From positions 93,666 through 157,665 of the forward strand of contig NZ_FXYY01000008.1 in assembly GCF_900169165.1 (NCBI RefSeq): 64,000 nucleotides of DNA, read 5' to 3'. Positions 34,036-43,787 of the stretch are shown one piece after another. The translations under genes were made by a program, and so were the position numbers. The stretch's first letter is position 1. Every line of letters begins with the position of its first letter. This DNA comes from Brevibacterium linens ATCC 9172. GTDB taxonomy: Bacteria; Actinomycetota; Actinomycetes; Actinomycetales; Brevibacteriaceae. Under the pieces are notes generated by a model. It saw only the letters and a program-made list of their open reading frames with translations. It did no database searches and had not been told where the DNA came from.

Positions 34036-36180
34036 TTGTACGACATCGCAGCCTCGGGCAGGGAACTGGGTCTGCCCGCACCGGCAGATCGTTTCCTCGA
34101 TCGCGAACTCAGCTGGCTGGCCTTCAACGAACGCGTCCTCGACCTCGCCTCGGATCCGGAGATCCCGCTGCTCGAACGCGTCCGGTTCCTCTCGATCTTC
34201 GCGACCAACCTCGACGAGTTCTTCATGGTCCGCGTCGCCGGCCTCAAACGCCGCATCAACACCGGACTGGCCGTGCCCAGCGTCACCGGCCGCATGCCCG
34301 CGCAGGTCATGCACGATATCGGAGTGCGCGCATTCGAACTGATGAGCCGGCACGCCGCCCTGCTCAAAGACGATATCGGGCCCCGCCTCGACGCGGAATC
34401 GATCACGAAGGTCCAGGTCGAAGACCTCACCGAGGATGAGCGGCACCGCGTCGACGAATTCTTCTTCGGCCACGTCTATCCCGTCCTCACCCCGCTGGCC
34501 GTCGACCCGGCCCACCCGTTCCCCTATATCTCGGGCCTCTCGCTCAACCTCGGTGTGCTCCTGCGCGCGCCGGAGACGGGCAAGGAGTTCTTCGCCCGCG
34601 TCAAGGTTCCCCCGCGTCTGCCCCGGTTCTTCAACGTCGCCGAGGCGACCGACCGACCCGCCGGACGCGACGTCCCCGCCCGCTTCGTCGCCCTCGAGGA
34701 CATCATCGCCGAGCACCTCGGCACCCTCTTCGACGGCATGGAGATCGTCCACCATTCGACGTTCCGCGTCACCCGCAACGAGGACCTCGAGGTCGAGGAG
34801 GACGATGCGGAGAACCTGCTCAAGGCACTGGAGAAGGAGCTCCTGCGCAGGCGCTTCGGTCCTGCCGTGCGGATGGAGATCACGGAGAACATCCACCCCC
34901 GGGTCCTCGAGATGCTCAAGGACGAACTGGGCATCCACGATTCGGAGATCTACCACCTGCCCAGCCCCTTGGACCTGTCGGGCATGTCCGATATCGCCGA
35001 TGTGCCGCGCGATGACCTGCACTATCCGAAGATGGTCCCGCAGATGAACAAGGACCTGTCGCTGCGGGAGTCCAGCGACCAGGTCGACGTCTTCGACGCC
35101 GTCGCCAGCCGGGATATCCTGCTGCATCACCCCTACGATTCGTTCTCCACGAGCGTGCAGGCCTTCCTCGAGCAGGCCGCGTCGGACAAGAACGTGCTGG
35201 CGATCAAGCAGACGCTCTACCGCACCTCCGGAGATTCGCCGATCATCGACGCCCTCGTCGATGCCGCGCAGTCCGGAATCCAGGTGCTCGCCGTCGTCGA
35301 GATCAAGGCTCGGTTCGACGAGGAGGCCAACATCACGTGGGCCCGCAAACTGGAGCGCGCCGGCGTCCACGTCGTCTACGGAATAGTCGGGCTCAAGACG
35401 CATGCGAAGCTCTCCCTCGTTGTCCGCCAGGAGGCCGACGGGCTGGCCCGGTACTGCCACGTCGGCACCGGCAACTACCATCCGAAGACCGCCCGCGGCT
35501 ATGAGGACTTCGGACTGCTGACGCGCGATCGGGCCGTCGCAGATGATCTGACGAAGCTGTTCAACCAGCTCTCCGGCTACGCACCCAAGTCCGAATACTC
35601 CCGGTTCCTCGTCGCTCCCAGCACTGTGCGCACCGGGCTCATCGACCTCATCGACTCCGAGATCGCGATCGCACAGTCCGGCGGACAGGGACAGGTGCGG
35701 ATCAAGGTCAACTCGATCGTCGACGAGGCCGTCATCGATGCCCTCTACCGGGCGTCGCAGGCCGGGGTCACCGTCGAAGTCTTCGTCCGCGGGATCTGTG
35801 CCCTGCGCCCGGGCATCGCAGGTCTGAGCGAGAACATCACCGTGCGTTCCGTGCTCGGACGCTTCCTCGAACACTCCCGCGCCTTCGTCTTCGGCAACGG
35901 CGGCGACCCGATCGTCTACATCGGTTCGGCCGATATGATGCACCGCAACCTCGACCGACGGGTCGAAGCACTCGTGCAGATCGTCGACGACGGTCACCGG
36001 GCGGAGATCATCGCACTCTTCGATCTCGCCTTCGCCCCGACCACCTCGGCGTTCGACCTAGCCGGCGACGGCCGATGGGCACGGCGGACCCACGACGACG
36101 AGGGCAACCTCCTCGGCGACTATCAGACGGAGCTCATCCGTCGGCACCGGATACGCCGGCGAATCGGGGATGAGGCGTGA
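34036..36180 (+). CDS. ppk: Polyphosphate kinase 1
   Basis: 714 residues from TTG 34036, chosen because GAAGGAG lies just upstream and homology starts soon after ([19 protein letters not shown]); an ATG at 33943 lies in the overlapping mshD gene. All PPK1 parts are present: the N and head domains, then the two phospholipase-D-like C domains with autophosphorylated His456 ([11 protein letters not shown]) and the second catalytic histidine region [17 protein letters not shown]. It reversibly makes polyphosphate from ATP. It lies between mshD and the mutT1-type gene, with pst further downstream, in a phosphate-related group. Confidence 0.96.
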   Translation: MYDIAASGRELGLPAPADRFLDRELSWLAFNERVLDLASDPEIPLLERVRFLSIFATNLDEFFMVRVAGLKRRINTGLAVPSVTGRMPAQVMHDIGVRAFELMSRHAALLKDDIGPRLDAESITKVQVEDLTEDERHRVDEFFFGHVYPVLTPLAVDPAHPFPYISGLSLNLGVLLRAPETGKEFFARVKVPPRLPRFFNVAEATDRPAGRDVPARFVALEDIIAEHLGTLFDGMEIVHHSTFRVTRNEDLEVEEDDAENLLKALEKELLRRRFGPAVRMEITENIHPRVLEMLKDELGIHDSEIYHLPSPLDLSGMSDIADVPRDDLHYPKMVPQMNKDLSLRESSDQVDVFDAVASRDILLHHPYDSFSTSVQAFLEQAASDKNVLAIKQTLYRTSGDSPIIDALVDAAQSGIQVLAVVEIKARFDEEANITWARKLERAGVHVVYGIVGLKTHAKLSLVVRQEADGLARYCHVGTGNYHPKTARGYEDFGLLTRDRAVADDLTKLFNQLSGYAPKSEYSRFLVAPSTVRTGLIDLIDSEIAIAQSGGQGQVRIKVNSIVDEAVIDALYRASQAGVTVEVFVRGICALRPGIAGLSENITVRSVLGRFLEHSRAFVFGNGGDPIVYIGSADMMHRNLDRRVEALVQIVDDGHRAEIIALFDLAFAPTTSAFDLAGDGRWARRTHDDEGNLLGDYQTELIRRHRIRRRIGDEA

Positions 36181-37151
36181 GTCAGTCCGAGGTCGCCTCG
36201 GCACAGGCGTCATCGCGCGTGAGCGCCGATGTCCTTGCGGCCGGGGCCGTGTGCTGGAGGCAGGGCCCGAAAGGACTCGAGGTGGCACTCATCCACCGCC
36301 CGAAGTACAACGACTGGTCGTGGCCCAAAGGCAAGGTCGACCCGGGCGAGACACTGCCGGAGGCCGCGATCCGCGAGGTCAAGGAGGAGACGGGCTTCGA
36401 CATCCACCTCGGCATCCCGCTCCCCTCAGCCGAATACACGGTCGGCAGGAACACGCTGAAGAAGGTCTTCTACTGGTCGGCCGAAGTCAAGGACGAGGCT
36501 GACTTCGCCCCGCTGAACGCTCGGGAGGTCGACACTGCCGCGTGGTTCCCAGTCGACAAGGCGCGGGCGAAGCTGACGTCGTACTCGGATCGGGAGCAGC
36601 TCGACGCTTTGGAGAAGTTCGCTGAGACGGACGCGCTGCGGGCGTGGCCGCTCATCCTCGTCCGCCATGGGAAGGCGTTCCCGCGTGCGAAATGGTACGA
36701 GACCGAGCACGTGCGTCCGCTGCTCAAACTCGGCACCCGACAGGCCATGGCGCTGACCGGTCTGCTGGGTGCCTGGGGTGTCCGCAAGCTCGCCTCGAGT
36801 CCGTGGAAGCGGTGCATGGCGACGCTGACCCCGCTGTCCGCGGCGACGGGAAAATCGATCAAGAAGGTGTCGACGCTCAGCGAGAAGGCGACCGCTGCGA
36901 ATCCGGACAAGACCGTCCGCTATATCGAGAAGCTGCTGGCAAAGGGCAAACCGATCATCTACTGCACGCACCGGCCGGTGCTGCCGACGATCTTCTCCGT
37001 CTACGCCGCCCATTCCCCGAAACGTGTCGAGGCGAAGCTGCCGAAGGACGATCCGTACCTCAAACCCGGCGAGGTCCTCATCGCCTATGTGCGCCCCGGA
37101 CCGGTGCCGCGCATCGTCGAGATCGAACGCGTCCGCCCCATCGACAGTTGA
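36177..37151 (+). CDS. MutT1-type Nudix hydrolase fused to a histidine phosphatase domain
   Basis: 324 residues from GTG 36177 overlapping the ppk stop (GTGA). The Nudix box [20 protein letters not shown] continues with TG and matches G-x5-E-x7-REUxEExGU. The C-terminal half (from ~residue 158) is a histidine phosphatase domain starting [10 protein letters not shown]. This two-domain form is MutT1, which in mycobacteria removes 8-oxo-dGTP and diadenosine polyphosphates. ppk-mutT1 adjacency also occurs in M. tuberculosis (Rv2984-Rv2985). The second conserved His of the phosphatase is in YCTHRPVL. Confidence 0.93.
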   Translation: MSQSEVASAQASSRVSADVLAAGAVCWRQGPKGLEVALIHRPKYNDWSWPKGKVDPGETLPEAAIREVKEETGFDIHLGIPLPSAEYTVGRNTLKKVFYWSAEVKDEADFAPLNAREVDTAAWFPVDKARAKLTSYSDREQLDALEKFAETDALRAWPLILVRHGKAFPRAKWYETEHVRPLLKLGTRQAMALTGLLGAWGVRKLASSPWKRCMATLTPLSAATGKSIKKVSTLSEKATAANPDKTVRYIEKLLAKGKPIIYCTHRPVLPTIFSVYAAHSPKRVEAKLPKDDPYLKPGEVLIAYVRPGPVPRIVEIERVRPIDS

Positions 37152-37274
37152 TCGGGGTTCGCAGCCACGGCGGGCCGCCTCGGTGAGGGACTGCCGGTCC
37201 CGACAATGATCCTTTCATGAAAACGGCGCGGGCTGTGATCGAGCACTCACGGCGGTTCCAACCCTTCGCCGCTC

Positions 37275-37318
37275 GTTCACCTGCCATTCACGTTCCAACT
37301 CCTTGCACTTCACGCGTG
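37275..37318 (+). promoter_or_regulatory. PHO-box array upstream of pstS
   Basis: Four adjacent 11-bp units start at 37275, 37286, 37297 and 37308: GTTCACCTGCC, ATTCACGTTCC, AACTCCTTGCA and CTTCACGCGTG. Three keep the TTCAC core. Tandem 11-bp GTTCA-type repeats are the known PhoP-binding architecture in Streptomyces. Position ~70 bp before the pstS start fits activation under phosphate limitation. Confidence 0.8.
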
Positions 37319-37386
37319 ATCCTTAGCGTGGATGACGAGCAATCGAGAACTCTCGAGCTGTGTCCACAAACATGAAAGGCATCTAC

Positions 37387-38487
37387 GTGAAGATGAAGCA
37401 TCTCGCCCCCTCCGCTGCGATCCTCGCGGTCGGCGCCATCACCCTCTCGGCCTGCGGCGGTCAGTCCGCCACCGGTGAAGAGGCCTCCGGCGGCAACAGC
37501 GACCTGCAGGGCACCCTGACCGGCATCGGCGCCTCCTCGCAGAAGGCCGCCATGGATGCCTGGACCGCGGACTTCACCTCGCAGAACTCCGGTGTGACCG
37601 TCAACTACTCCCCCGACGGATCGGGTGCCGGCCGTGAACAGTTCCTCGCCGGCAACGCGCAGTTCGCCGGCTCCGATGCCCACCTCGACGATGACGAGGT
37701 CAAGGCCGGAGAGGAAGCCTGCGGCGCCGAGGGAGCCTACGAGTTCCCCGTCTACATCTCCCCCATCGCCGTGACCTTCAACGTCAAGGGCGTCGACGAG
37801 CTCAACCTCTCGCCCGAGACGATGGCGAAGATCTTCAAGGGCGACATCACCAACTGGAACGACAAGGCCATCAAGGCCGACAACCCGGACGCCGACCTGC
37901 CGGATCTCAAGATCACCGCCGTTCACCGTGCCGATGATTCGGGCACCACGGAGAACTTCGCCGAGTACCTCAAGGCCGCCGCCGAGAAGGACTGGGACGC
38001 CGAGGTCGACGGCAACTTCCCGAAGGAGTACGGCGGCGAGGCTGCGCAGGGCACCGACGGTGTCATCCAGACCGTCTCCGACACCGACGGAGCCATCGGC
38101 TACGCGGATGCCTCGGCCGTCGGCGAACTCTCCACCGCCAAGGTCAAGGTCGGCGACGAATTCGTCGAGCTCTCCCCGGAAGCCGCGACCAAGGTCGTCG
38201 ACGCCTCCGAGAGGGTCGAAGGCCGCAGCGAAGGCGACCTCGCCTTCGATCTGGCCCGCGACACCACCGAGTCCGGTGCCTACCCGATCGTGCTCGTCTC
38301 CTACCACCTCGTCTGCTCGTCCTACAAGGACCAGGAGACCGTGGACATGGTCAAGGCCTGGGAGAAGTTCGTGGTCTCGGAAGAGGGACAGAAGTCCGCA
38401 GCCGATTCCGCCGGGTCCGCACCCCTGTCGGACGACCTGCGCAAGCAGATCGAAGAAGTCATCGACTCGATCAAGGTTGAAGGCTGA
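37387..38487 (+). CDS. pstS: Phosphate-binding lipoprotein PstS
   Basis: 366 residues from GTG 37387, which has AAAGG seven bases upstream; ATG 37393 and ATG 37372 are alternatives. The signal peptide ends in lipobox LSAC (Cys23). Phosphate-binding motifs are present: TGIGASSQKAAMDAW, then YSPDGSGAGREQFL, GSDAHLDDDE and the VHRADDSGTTENF loop. It captures phosphate outside the cell for PstCAB. A PHO-box array precedes it, and an attenuator-like hairpin separates it from pstC. Confidence 0.96.
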   Translation: MKMKHLAPSAAILAVGAITLSACGGQSATGEEASGGNSDLQGTLTGIGASSQKAAMDAWTADFTSQNSGVTVNYSPDGSGAGREQFLAGNAQFAGSDAHLDDDEVKAGEEACGAEGAYEFPVYISPIAVTFNVKGVDELNLSPETMAKIFKGDITNWNDKAIKADNPDADLPDLKITAVHRADDSGTTENFAEYLKAAAEKDWDAEVDGNFPKEYGGEAAQGTDGVIQTVSDTDGAIGYADASAVGELSTAKVKVGDEFVELSPEAATKVVDASERVEGRSEGDLAFDLARDTTESGAYPIVLVSYHLVCSSYKDQETVDMVKAWEKFVVSEEGQKSAADSAGSAPLSDDLRKQIEEVIDSIKVEG

Positions 38488-38522
38488 TTTCAGCCTCTGA
38501 CCTGGAGAAATAGCCAGTCGGG

Positions 38523-38550
38523 AGCGGCGCAGAACCCCTGCGCCGCTTTT
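38523..38550 (+). terminator. pstS-pstC intercistronic terminator/attenuator
   Basis: A 10-bp perfect stem (AGCGGCGCAG / CTGCGCCGCT) with loop AACCC is followed by TTT. Placed 36 bases after pstS, it likely ends part of the transcripts so that the binding protein is made in excess over the membrane subunits. Confidence 0.85.
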
Positions 38551-38602
38551 CCGCGCCTGTGGAACCGCACCGGTTTCACCACAAGTCACACGAGGAGTAC
38601 TT

Positions 38603-39622
38603 GTGCCGATCAGCACAGAGACAACTGAGCCAGGCCCCACAGGGCCGGGCTCCACGTCCGAGTCCGGGCAGAAGCCGCCGCAGAGCCCCGCCTCTCGGCA
38701 GCAGAAGGCAGTCGTCCGGCCCGGCGACCGCATCTTCTCCGCCGCCACACTCATCGCCGGCATTCTGATCCTGGTGATCCTCGCCGGAGTCGCCCTGTTC
38801 CTTCTGGCGCAGTCGAAGGACACCATCGCCGCCCAGATCAGCGATCCCTCACAGATCACGGGCGGCAAGGGATTCTTCTCCTACGTCTGGCCGCTGGTCA
38901 TCGGCACGCTCATCTCCGCAGCCATCGCACTGCTCGTTGCCACTCCCTTCGCTCTCGGCATCGCGTTGTTCACCACGCACATGGCCCCGCGCAGGCTCGC
39001 CCCTATGCTCGGGTACGTCATCGACCTCCTCGCGGCCATCCCCTCGGTCGTCTACGGTCTGTGGGGCATCGCCCTGGCCGGCAACCTCACCGGCTTCTAC
39101 CTGTGGCTGTCGACCTGGTTCGGCTGGATTCCGATCTTCGCTCCCGGGGCGGACGGGTCGGTGTCGCAGACCGGGCGCACAATGCTCACCGCCTCGCTCG
39201 TGCTCTCGATCATGATCCTGCCGATCATCACCTCCCTCACGCGCGAGATCTTCCTCCAGACCCCGCGGCTGCAGGAAGAGGCGGCCCTGGCACTCGGCGC
39301 CACCCGCTGGGAGATGATCCGCATGGCCGTGCTGCCCTTCGGTAAGTCCGGCATCGTCTCGGCCACCATGCTCGGGCTCGGACGCGCGCTCGGCGAGACC
39401 ATGGCCGTGGCCATGATCCTCTCACCCGGCGTCCTCACCGCGTCGCTCGTCGTCAGCGGCAACCAGACCATCGCCTCCGAGATCGCGCAGAACTTCCCCG
39501 AGGCCGCGGGTCTGCGCCTGTCCGAACTCATCACGGTCGGCCTCGTGCTCTTCGTCATCACCCTGTTGGTGAACATGGGAGCCCGCGCGATTGTCGCCCG
39601 CACCTCGGTGAAGGGAAGTTGA
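38603..39622 (+). CDS. pstC: Phosphate ABC transporter permease PstC
   Basis: 339 residues from GTG 38603 with GAGGAG upstream. After a ~45-residue Pro/Ser-rich cytoplasmic tail there are six hydrophobic segments. The PstC features IDLLAAIPSVVYGLWG and the EAA loop EEAALALGATRWEMIRMAVL are clear. It forms the membrane channel with PstA. The stop is 5 bases before the pstA ATG. Confidence 0.95.
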   Translation: MPISTETTEPGPTGPGSTSESGQKPPQSPASRQQKAVVRPGDRIFSAATLIAGILILVILAGVALFLLAQSKDTIAAQISDPSQITGGKGFFSYVWPLVIGTLISAAIALLVATPFALGIALFTTHMAPRRLAPMLGYVIDLLAAIPSVVYGLWGIALAGNLTGFYLWLSTWFGWIPIFAPGADGSVSQTGRTMLTASLVLSIMILPIITSLTREIFLQTPRLQEEAALALGATRWEMIRMAVLPFGKSGIVSATMLGLGRALGETMAVAMILSPGVLTASLVVSGNQTIASEIAQNFPEAAGLRLSELITVGLVLFVITLLVNMGARAIVARTSVKGS

Positions 39623-39627
39623 GACCA

Positions 39628-40776
39628 ATGACCACCATGAACACCACCACCGAGGCGGCTGCTTCGAAACCCGCGAAGCTGACCTCCAAACAGCTGCCGA
39701 AGGCGACCCCGTGGATCGTCGCCATCGCGTCGATCCTTGTGGCGATCGTCATCAGTTTCATCGCGTTCGGCGGCTTCAACATCCCCGTGGTGGCCGTCCT
39801 CGCCGGACTCATCAACGCGGTCGCCGTCTTTGCGGTCTCCGCGTCCTACGAAGGTCGCCGCAAGGCCGTCGACCGGATCGCGACCACCGTCGTGACCTCG
39901 ACGTTCGTCCTCGCATGTGTTCCCCTCGCATCGCTGCTGTGGCTGACGGTGTCCAAGGGCGGGTCCGCCATCAGCGGCGATCTGCTCACCCGCACCATGC
40001 TCGGCATGAAGGGCGTCCTCGACCAGCAGTACGTCGCCGGTGAGGCCTCTCTGGCCGGTGGTTTCTATCACGCCATCGTCGGCACCGTGCTCATCACGCT
40101 CGCCGCCTGCATCATCTCGATCCCCATCGGCGTGCTCACCGCCATCTACCTCGTCGAATACGCCGGCAAGAACCGCCTGGGCAAGGCCATCACCTTCCTC
40201 GTCGATGTGATGACCGGCATCCCCTCAATCGTCGCCGGTCTCTTCGCCTTCGCTCTGTTCTCGACCATCGCCGGATTCTTCTCACCGGACTCCGTCGGCA
40301 GCGCGAAGACCGGCTTCACTGCGGCGGTGGCGTTGTCGGTGCTGATGATTCCGATCGTCGTGCGCAATACGGAGGAGATCCTCCGCCTGGTGCCGATGGA
40401 CCTGCGCGAGGCCTCCTACGCTCTGGGCGTGCCGAAGTGGAAGACGATCGTGAAGATCGTTCTGCCCACCTCGGTGTCGGGAATCCTCTCCGGTGTCACC
40501 ATCGCCATCGCCCGCGTCATCGGTGAGACCGCCCCCATCATGGTCACCGCCGGGTTCGCGAAGACACTCAACTGGAACCTCTTCTCCGGTTGGATGTCGA
40601 CGCTGCCGACGTTCATCTACGACTCGCAGCTGCGCCCGGTCTCCCCGGGAGCCGCTGCCCTGGCCAGCTCGGAGCGCGCTTGGGCAGCAGCCCTCGTGCT
40701 CGTCGCCCTGGTCATGGTCCTCAACCTGCTCGCCCGCATCATCGCGAAGGTGCTCGCGCCGAAGGCCGGCCGCTGA
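39628..40776 (+). CDS. pstA: Phosphate ABC transporter permease PstA
   Basis: 382 residues from ATG 39628. Six to eight hydrophobic segments are present, more than the six of the core because of an extra N-terminal pair. [20 protein letters not shown] and the EAA-like loop [20 protein letters not shown] identify PstA, followed by [13 protein letters not shown]. It pairs with PstC in the cytoplasmic membrane. pstB follows after 55 bp. Confidence 0.95.
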   Translation: MTTMNTTTEAAASKPAKLTSKQLPKATPWIVAIASILVAIVISFIAFGGFNIPVVAVLAGLINAVAVFAVSASYEGRRKAVDRIATTVVTSTFVLACVPLASLLWLTVSKGGSAISGDLLTRTMLGMKGVLDQQYVAGEASLAGGFYHAIVGTVLITLAACIISIPIGVLTAIYLVEYAGKNRLGKAITFLVDVMTGIPSIVAGLFAFALFSTIAGFFSPDSVGSAKTGFTAAVALSVLMIPIVVRNTEEILRLVPMDLREASYALGVPKWKTIVKIVLPTSVSGILSGVTIAIARVIGETAPIMVTAGFAKTLNWNLFSGWMSTLPTFIYDSQLRPVSPGAAALASSERAWAAALVLVALVMVLNLLARIIAKVLAPKAGR

Positions 40777-40831
40777 CCGGCGACTGCCCGCAGACTTCCA
40801 GACTCACCCATTTCCACGGATAGGAAACACA

Positions 40832-41611
40832 ATGTCCAAGCAGATCGACATCAAGGATCTCGACATCTTCTACGGCGACTTCCGCGCCGTCGACGGAGTG
40901 GAGATGCAGATCAAGCCGCGCTCCGTCACTGCCTTCATCGGCCCGTCCGGCTGCGGCAAGTCCACGGTGCTGCGCACGCTCAACCGCATGCACGAAGTCA
41001 TCCCCGGCGCCAGCGTCTCCGGTGAGGTCCTCATGGACGGCACTGACATCTACGGCGCCGGCGTCGACCCGGTCAACGTCCGCCGCGAGGTGGGTATGGT
41101 CTTCCAGCGGGCGAACCCGTTCCCGACGATGAGCATCAAAGAGAACGTGCTGGCAGGCGTGCGTCTGAACAACCGGCGCCTGTCGAAGACCGAAGCCGAC
41201 GATCTCACCGAGCGCGCCCTGCGCGGCGCGAATCTGTGGAACGAGGTCAAGGACCGTCTCAACCTGCCCGGTTCGGGCCTCTCCGGCGGTCAGCAGCAGC
41301 GTCTGTGCATCGCTCGTGCCATCGCCGTCGAGCCCGAGGTCCTGCTCATGGACGAACCGTGCTCGGCTCTCGACCCGATTTCGACCCTGGCGATCGAGGA
41401 TCTCATCAACGACCTCAAGGACAAGTACACGGTCGTCATCGTCACGCACAACATGCAGCAAGCTGCTCGTGTGTCCGACAAGACCGCGTTCTTCAACATC
41501 GCCGGCACCGGCAAGCCCGGAAAGCTCATCGAGTTCAGCGAGACCTCGACGATCTTCTCGAACCCGGACAAGGAAGAGACCGAGAACTACATCTCCGGTC
41601 GCTTCGGATGA
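40832..41611 (+). CDS. pstB: Phosphate ABC transporter ATP-binding protein PstB
   Basis: 259 residues from ATG 40832 with AGGAA upstream; a longer frame from 40493 overlaps pstA in another frame. Walker [10 protein letters not shown], signature [14 protein letters not shown] and Walker [13 protein letters not shown] are intact, and the PstB-typical [14 protein letters not shown] and [16 protein letters not shown] are present. It energises phosphate import. It is the last gene of the pst operon; phoU is not adjacent, but a DUF47 (PhoU-like) gene lies 3.2 kb downstream. Confidence 0.97.
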   Translation: MSKQIDIKDLDIFYGDFRAVDGVEMQIKPRSVTAFIGPSGCGKSTVLRTLNRMHEVIPGASVSGEVLMDGTDIYGAGVDPVNVRREVGMVFQRANPFPTMSIKENVLAGVRLNNRRLSKTEADDLTERALRGANLWNEVKDRLNLPGSGLSGGQQQRLCIARAIAVEPEVLLMDEPCSALDPISTLAIEDLINDLKDKYTVVIVTHNMQQAARVSDKTAFFNIAGTGKPGKLIEFSETSTIFSNPDKEETENYISGRFG

Positions 41612-41629
41612 TCTGACCGCGCGGCGAAC

Positions 41630-41663
41630 GCCCCGGCGAACCCTTGAGTGGGTACGCCGGGGC
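41630..41663 (+). terminator. Terminator after pstB
   Basis: GCCCCGGCG and CGCCGGGGC arms, extended by an inner ACCC/GGGT pairing, enclose TTGAGT. It lies 19 bases after the pstB stop. The U-tract is weak. Confidence 0.8.
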
Positions 41664-41789
41664 TGTGTCGTTGGCTGGACTCCCTGTCGACTGAAGGTCC
41701 GTGGTCAGGTCTCCCGCCGGAGGCGCCTGACTGGAAGCGTCCTGCCCTTCGCCATGTCATCGAAAGGCGAGGCAGGCCGCTCGGACTGT

Positions 41790-42443
41790 TCAGATCCCAG
41801 TCGGTGCACCGCCGACGCTGCCGTCGAAGGGCGCGCGGAAAGCGCGGACGAACTCCGGCACCAGGGACTCGTCGCCGTCGACCGTCACAGTTTCTGCCGC
41901 CACGGCCGCCTCCGCGTCGCCGTCGGCGAGGAGTCCACGCAGGCCCGGCCCACCGATGAAGAGCTGCGCGGTCGGATCGGCGCCTTCGCCCACGCTCACT
42001 CCCGACTCGTTCACCTCAGCGTGAGCGACTGCCGGGCCTGCCGTCACTTCGACACTGAACGGGCGCACTTCAACCTCGGTTCGAGAGGTGAGAAGCGCGG
42101 CCGCCAAGGAACTGTCTGTCGGGATCTCGCCTTCCCGCGGAGCGTCCATGCGGCGTGAGCCCCAGCGGCCGAGCTCGATGAGCACCGGACCGAGATCCGA
42201 TCCGTAGTCGCTGAGGCGATAGACGACGCTGCGCCCATCGATGCTGCGTTCGACGATCTCGGCAGATTCGAGTTCGCGCAGTCGCGTGGTCAGGAGGTTC
42301 GAGGGGATGCCGGGGTTTCCCTGCCGAAGGTCGTTGAAGCGCTTCGGACCGACGAGGAGATCGCGGAGGAGGATGAGTGACCACCGCTCCCCCAACACCT
42401 CGGCTGCCCGAGCCAGCCCGCAGTACTGTCCGTACGATTTCAT
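41790..42443 (-). CDS. HxlR-type winged-helix regulator with extra C-terminal domain
   Basis: 217 residues. Residues 1-~100 are an HxlR/MarR-like winged helix beginning with Cys8: YGQYCGLARAAEVLGERWSL, then LLTTRLRELESAEIVER. The C-terminal ~100 residues (FSVEVTAGPAVAHAEV to the end) resemble an SCP2-like lipid/sterol carrier fold, a known extension in actinobacterial HxlR proteins. It is divergent from the dihydrofolate-reductase-like gene, and tandem repeats in the shared intergenic region are candidate operators. The Cys may act as a redox or electrophile sensor, as in other HxlR proteins. Confidence 0.9.
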   Translation of the reverse strand: MKSYGQYCGLARAAEVLGERWSLILLRDLLVGPKRFNDLRQGNPGIPSNLLTTRLRELESAEIVERSIDGRSVVYRLSDYGSDLGPVLIELGRWGSRRMDAPREGEIPTDSSLAAALLTSRTEVEVRPFSVEVTAGPAVAHAEVNESGVSVGEGADPTAQLFIGGPGLRGLLADGDAEAAVAAETVTVDGDESLVPEFVRAFRAPFDGSVGGAPTGI

Positions 42444-42463
42444 GGTTGACAGCTTAGCAATTG

Positions 42464-42491
42464 CAGTTCACTATTAAAACTACAGTTCACT
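42464..42491. promoter_or_regulatory. Candidate HxlR operator: paired CAGTTCACT repeats
   Basis: CAGTTCACT occurs at 42464 and again at 42483, 19 bp apart (about two helical turns), in an AT-rich stretch between the divergent regulator and reductase genes. This spacing suits a dimeric winged-helix protein on one face of DNA. Confidence 0.55.
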
Positions 42492-42570
42492 TTTTGAACT
42501 CTTATGGACGACGAGGGCCAGGCCCGCACGAAACTCAACGGCCCACACTGCACTCAATGAGGAGATCACC

Positions 42571-43131
42571 ATGCCCCGCACCGTCATCGCCGCACTGTTC
42601 CAGTCACTCGACGGGATCGCATCCGATCCATTCAACTTCCAATTCGACTCCTTCGACCAAGAGATGGGCGAGTGGATGACCACTGCCATCGAAGGCGTCG
42701 ACGACTGCATTCTCGGCCGTGTCACCTATCAGGAGTGGGAGGGCTACTGGCCGAAACACACAGAAGGCGAGGACGCCCCGTTCGCCGACTTCATCAACTC
42801 GACTCCCAAGCACATCGCCTCGACAACGCTGTCGCAGGCCGACCTCCGGTGGGAGACCTCGATGCTCATTCAGGGCGACCTCGTTGACGTCGCTCGCGAC
42901 CTCAAAGCGGGCGACGGCGGCAAGATCGCCGTCGAAGGGTCGATGTCGATCGTCCGGCAGCTCGTCGAAGCGAACCTCGTCGACGAACTGACCGTGGCCA
43001 TCCACCCGGTCGTCGCCGGCAGCGGAAGGTCCCTCTTCGAGGGAGGAACGACGACGAGGTTGGTGCTCAAGGATATGCAGCGGATCAGCAAGGGCAACCT
43101 GCTGGCCACCTACGGTCCGTTCGCAGACTGA
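42571..43131 (+). CDS. Dihydrofolate-reductase-like (RibD C-terminal domain) reductase
   Basis: 186 residues. It opens VIAALFQSLDGIA, has the LGRVTYQEWEGYW strand-turn and the IAVEGSMSIVRQLVEANLVD region that binds NADPH in the RibD_C fold, and ends LVDELTVAIHPVVAGSGRSL. Stand-alone members are NADPH-dependent reductases of unknown substrate; the family name does not imply folate metabolism. It is divergent from the HxlR regulator, which probably controls it. Ribosome binding site GAGGAG lies upstream of ATG 42571. Confidence 0.92.
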   Translation: MPRTVIAALFQSLDGIASDPFNFQFDSFDQEMGEWMTTAIEGVDDCILGRVTYQEWEGYWPKHTEGEDAPFADFINSTPKHIASTTLSQADLRWETSMLIQGDLVDVARDLKAGDGGKIAVEGSMSIVRQLVEANLVDELTVAIHPVVAGSGRSLFEGGTTTRLVLKDMQRISKGNLLATYGPFAD

Positions 43132-43256
43132 CCTCACGGCGCCCCGGAACGGCACCAAGCGTGCCTGCCGCGAAGAATTTCTGCCCGCTCACCCATCCGG
43201 CGACGGCCCGGCTCCGAATCGACGAGTACAGAGAACATCTCGTCGAAAGGACTGTC

Positions 43257-43727
43257 ATGACCACGCCAGACTCCGCCTCTCATTCCGAGCCGCTGCTCGC
43301 GAAGCCCCATGCCGGACGCACCCCGGTCCAACTCGTCGCCGGCGTCTTCGGCGCCGTGTTCCTCCTGGTCGGAATCTTGGGCTTCGTTCCGGGAATCACA
43401 GCGAACTTCGACACCATCATGTTCGCCGGGCATCATTCCGAAGCGGCACTGCTGGGGATCTTCCAGGTCTCCGTGCTCCACAATGTCGTCCACCTGCTCT
43501 TCGGAGTCGCCGGTCTGCTGGCTCTGCGATCGCGCGGACTGGCGAAGAGCTATCTCATCGTCGGCGGCATCATCTATGCGGTGCTGTGGATCTACGGTCT
43601 CATCGTGCCGATGGAATCGATGGGCAACTTCGTGCCGCTCAACACCGCTGACAACTGGCTGCACTTCGTGCTCGCGGTGGCAATGGTGACGACCGGCATC
43701 GTGTTCGGTCGCCGCTCGCGTCCGTGA
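43257..43727 (+). CDS. DUF4383 four-helix membrane protein
   Basis: 156 residues from ATG 43257 (GAAAGG upstream). Four hydrophobic segments occur between residues ~24 and 150. VLHNVVHLLFGVAGLLAL and the second His-bearing DNWLHFVLAVAM match DUF4383, a family widespread in Actinobacteria with unknown function. The gene is 125 bp after the reductase gene on the same strand. Confidence 0.88.
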   Translation: MTTPDSASHSEPLLAKPHAGRTPVQLVAGVFGAVFLLVGILGFVPGITANFDTIMFAGHHSEAALLGIFQVSVLHNVVHLLFGVAGLLALRSRGLAKSYLIVGGIIYAVLWIYGLIVPMESMGNFVPLNTADNWLHFVLAVAMVTTGIVFGRRSRP

Positions 43728-43787
43728 ACCCGCGCTGAATCGATCCGTCGTCGGCGGTCGCCGGGCTCTGGGCTCCAGCTGAGGGGC

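Noticed and set aside
39097..40071. 324-codon minus-strand frame across pstC/pstA
   Set aside because: Antisense shadow of two well-supported permease genes; product is Arg/Gly-rich without motifs.
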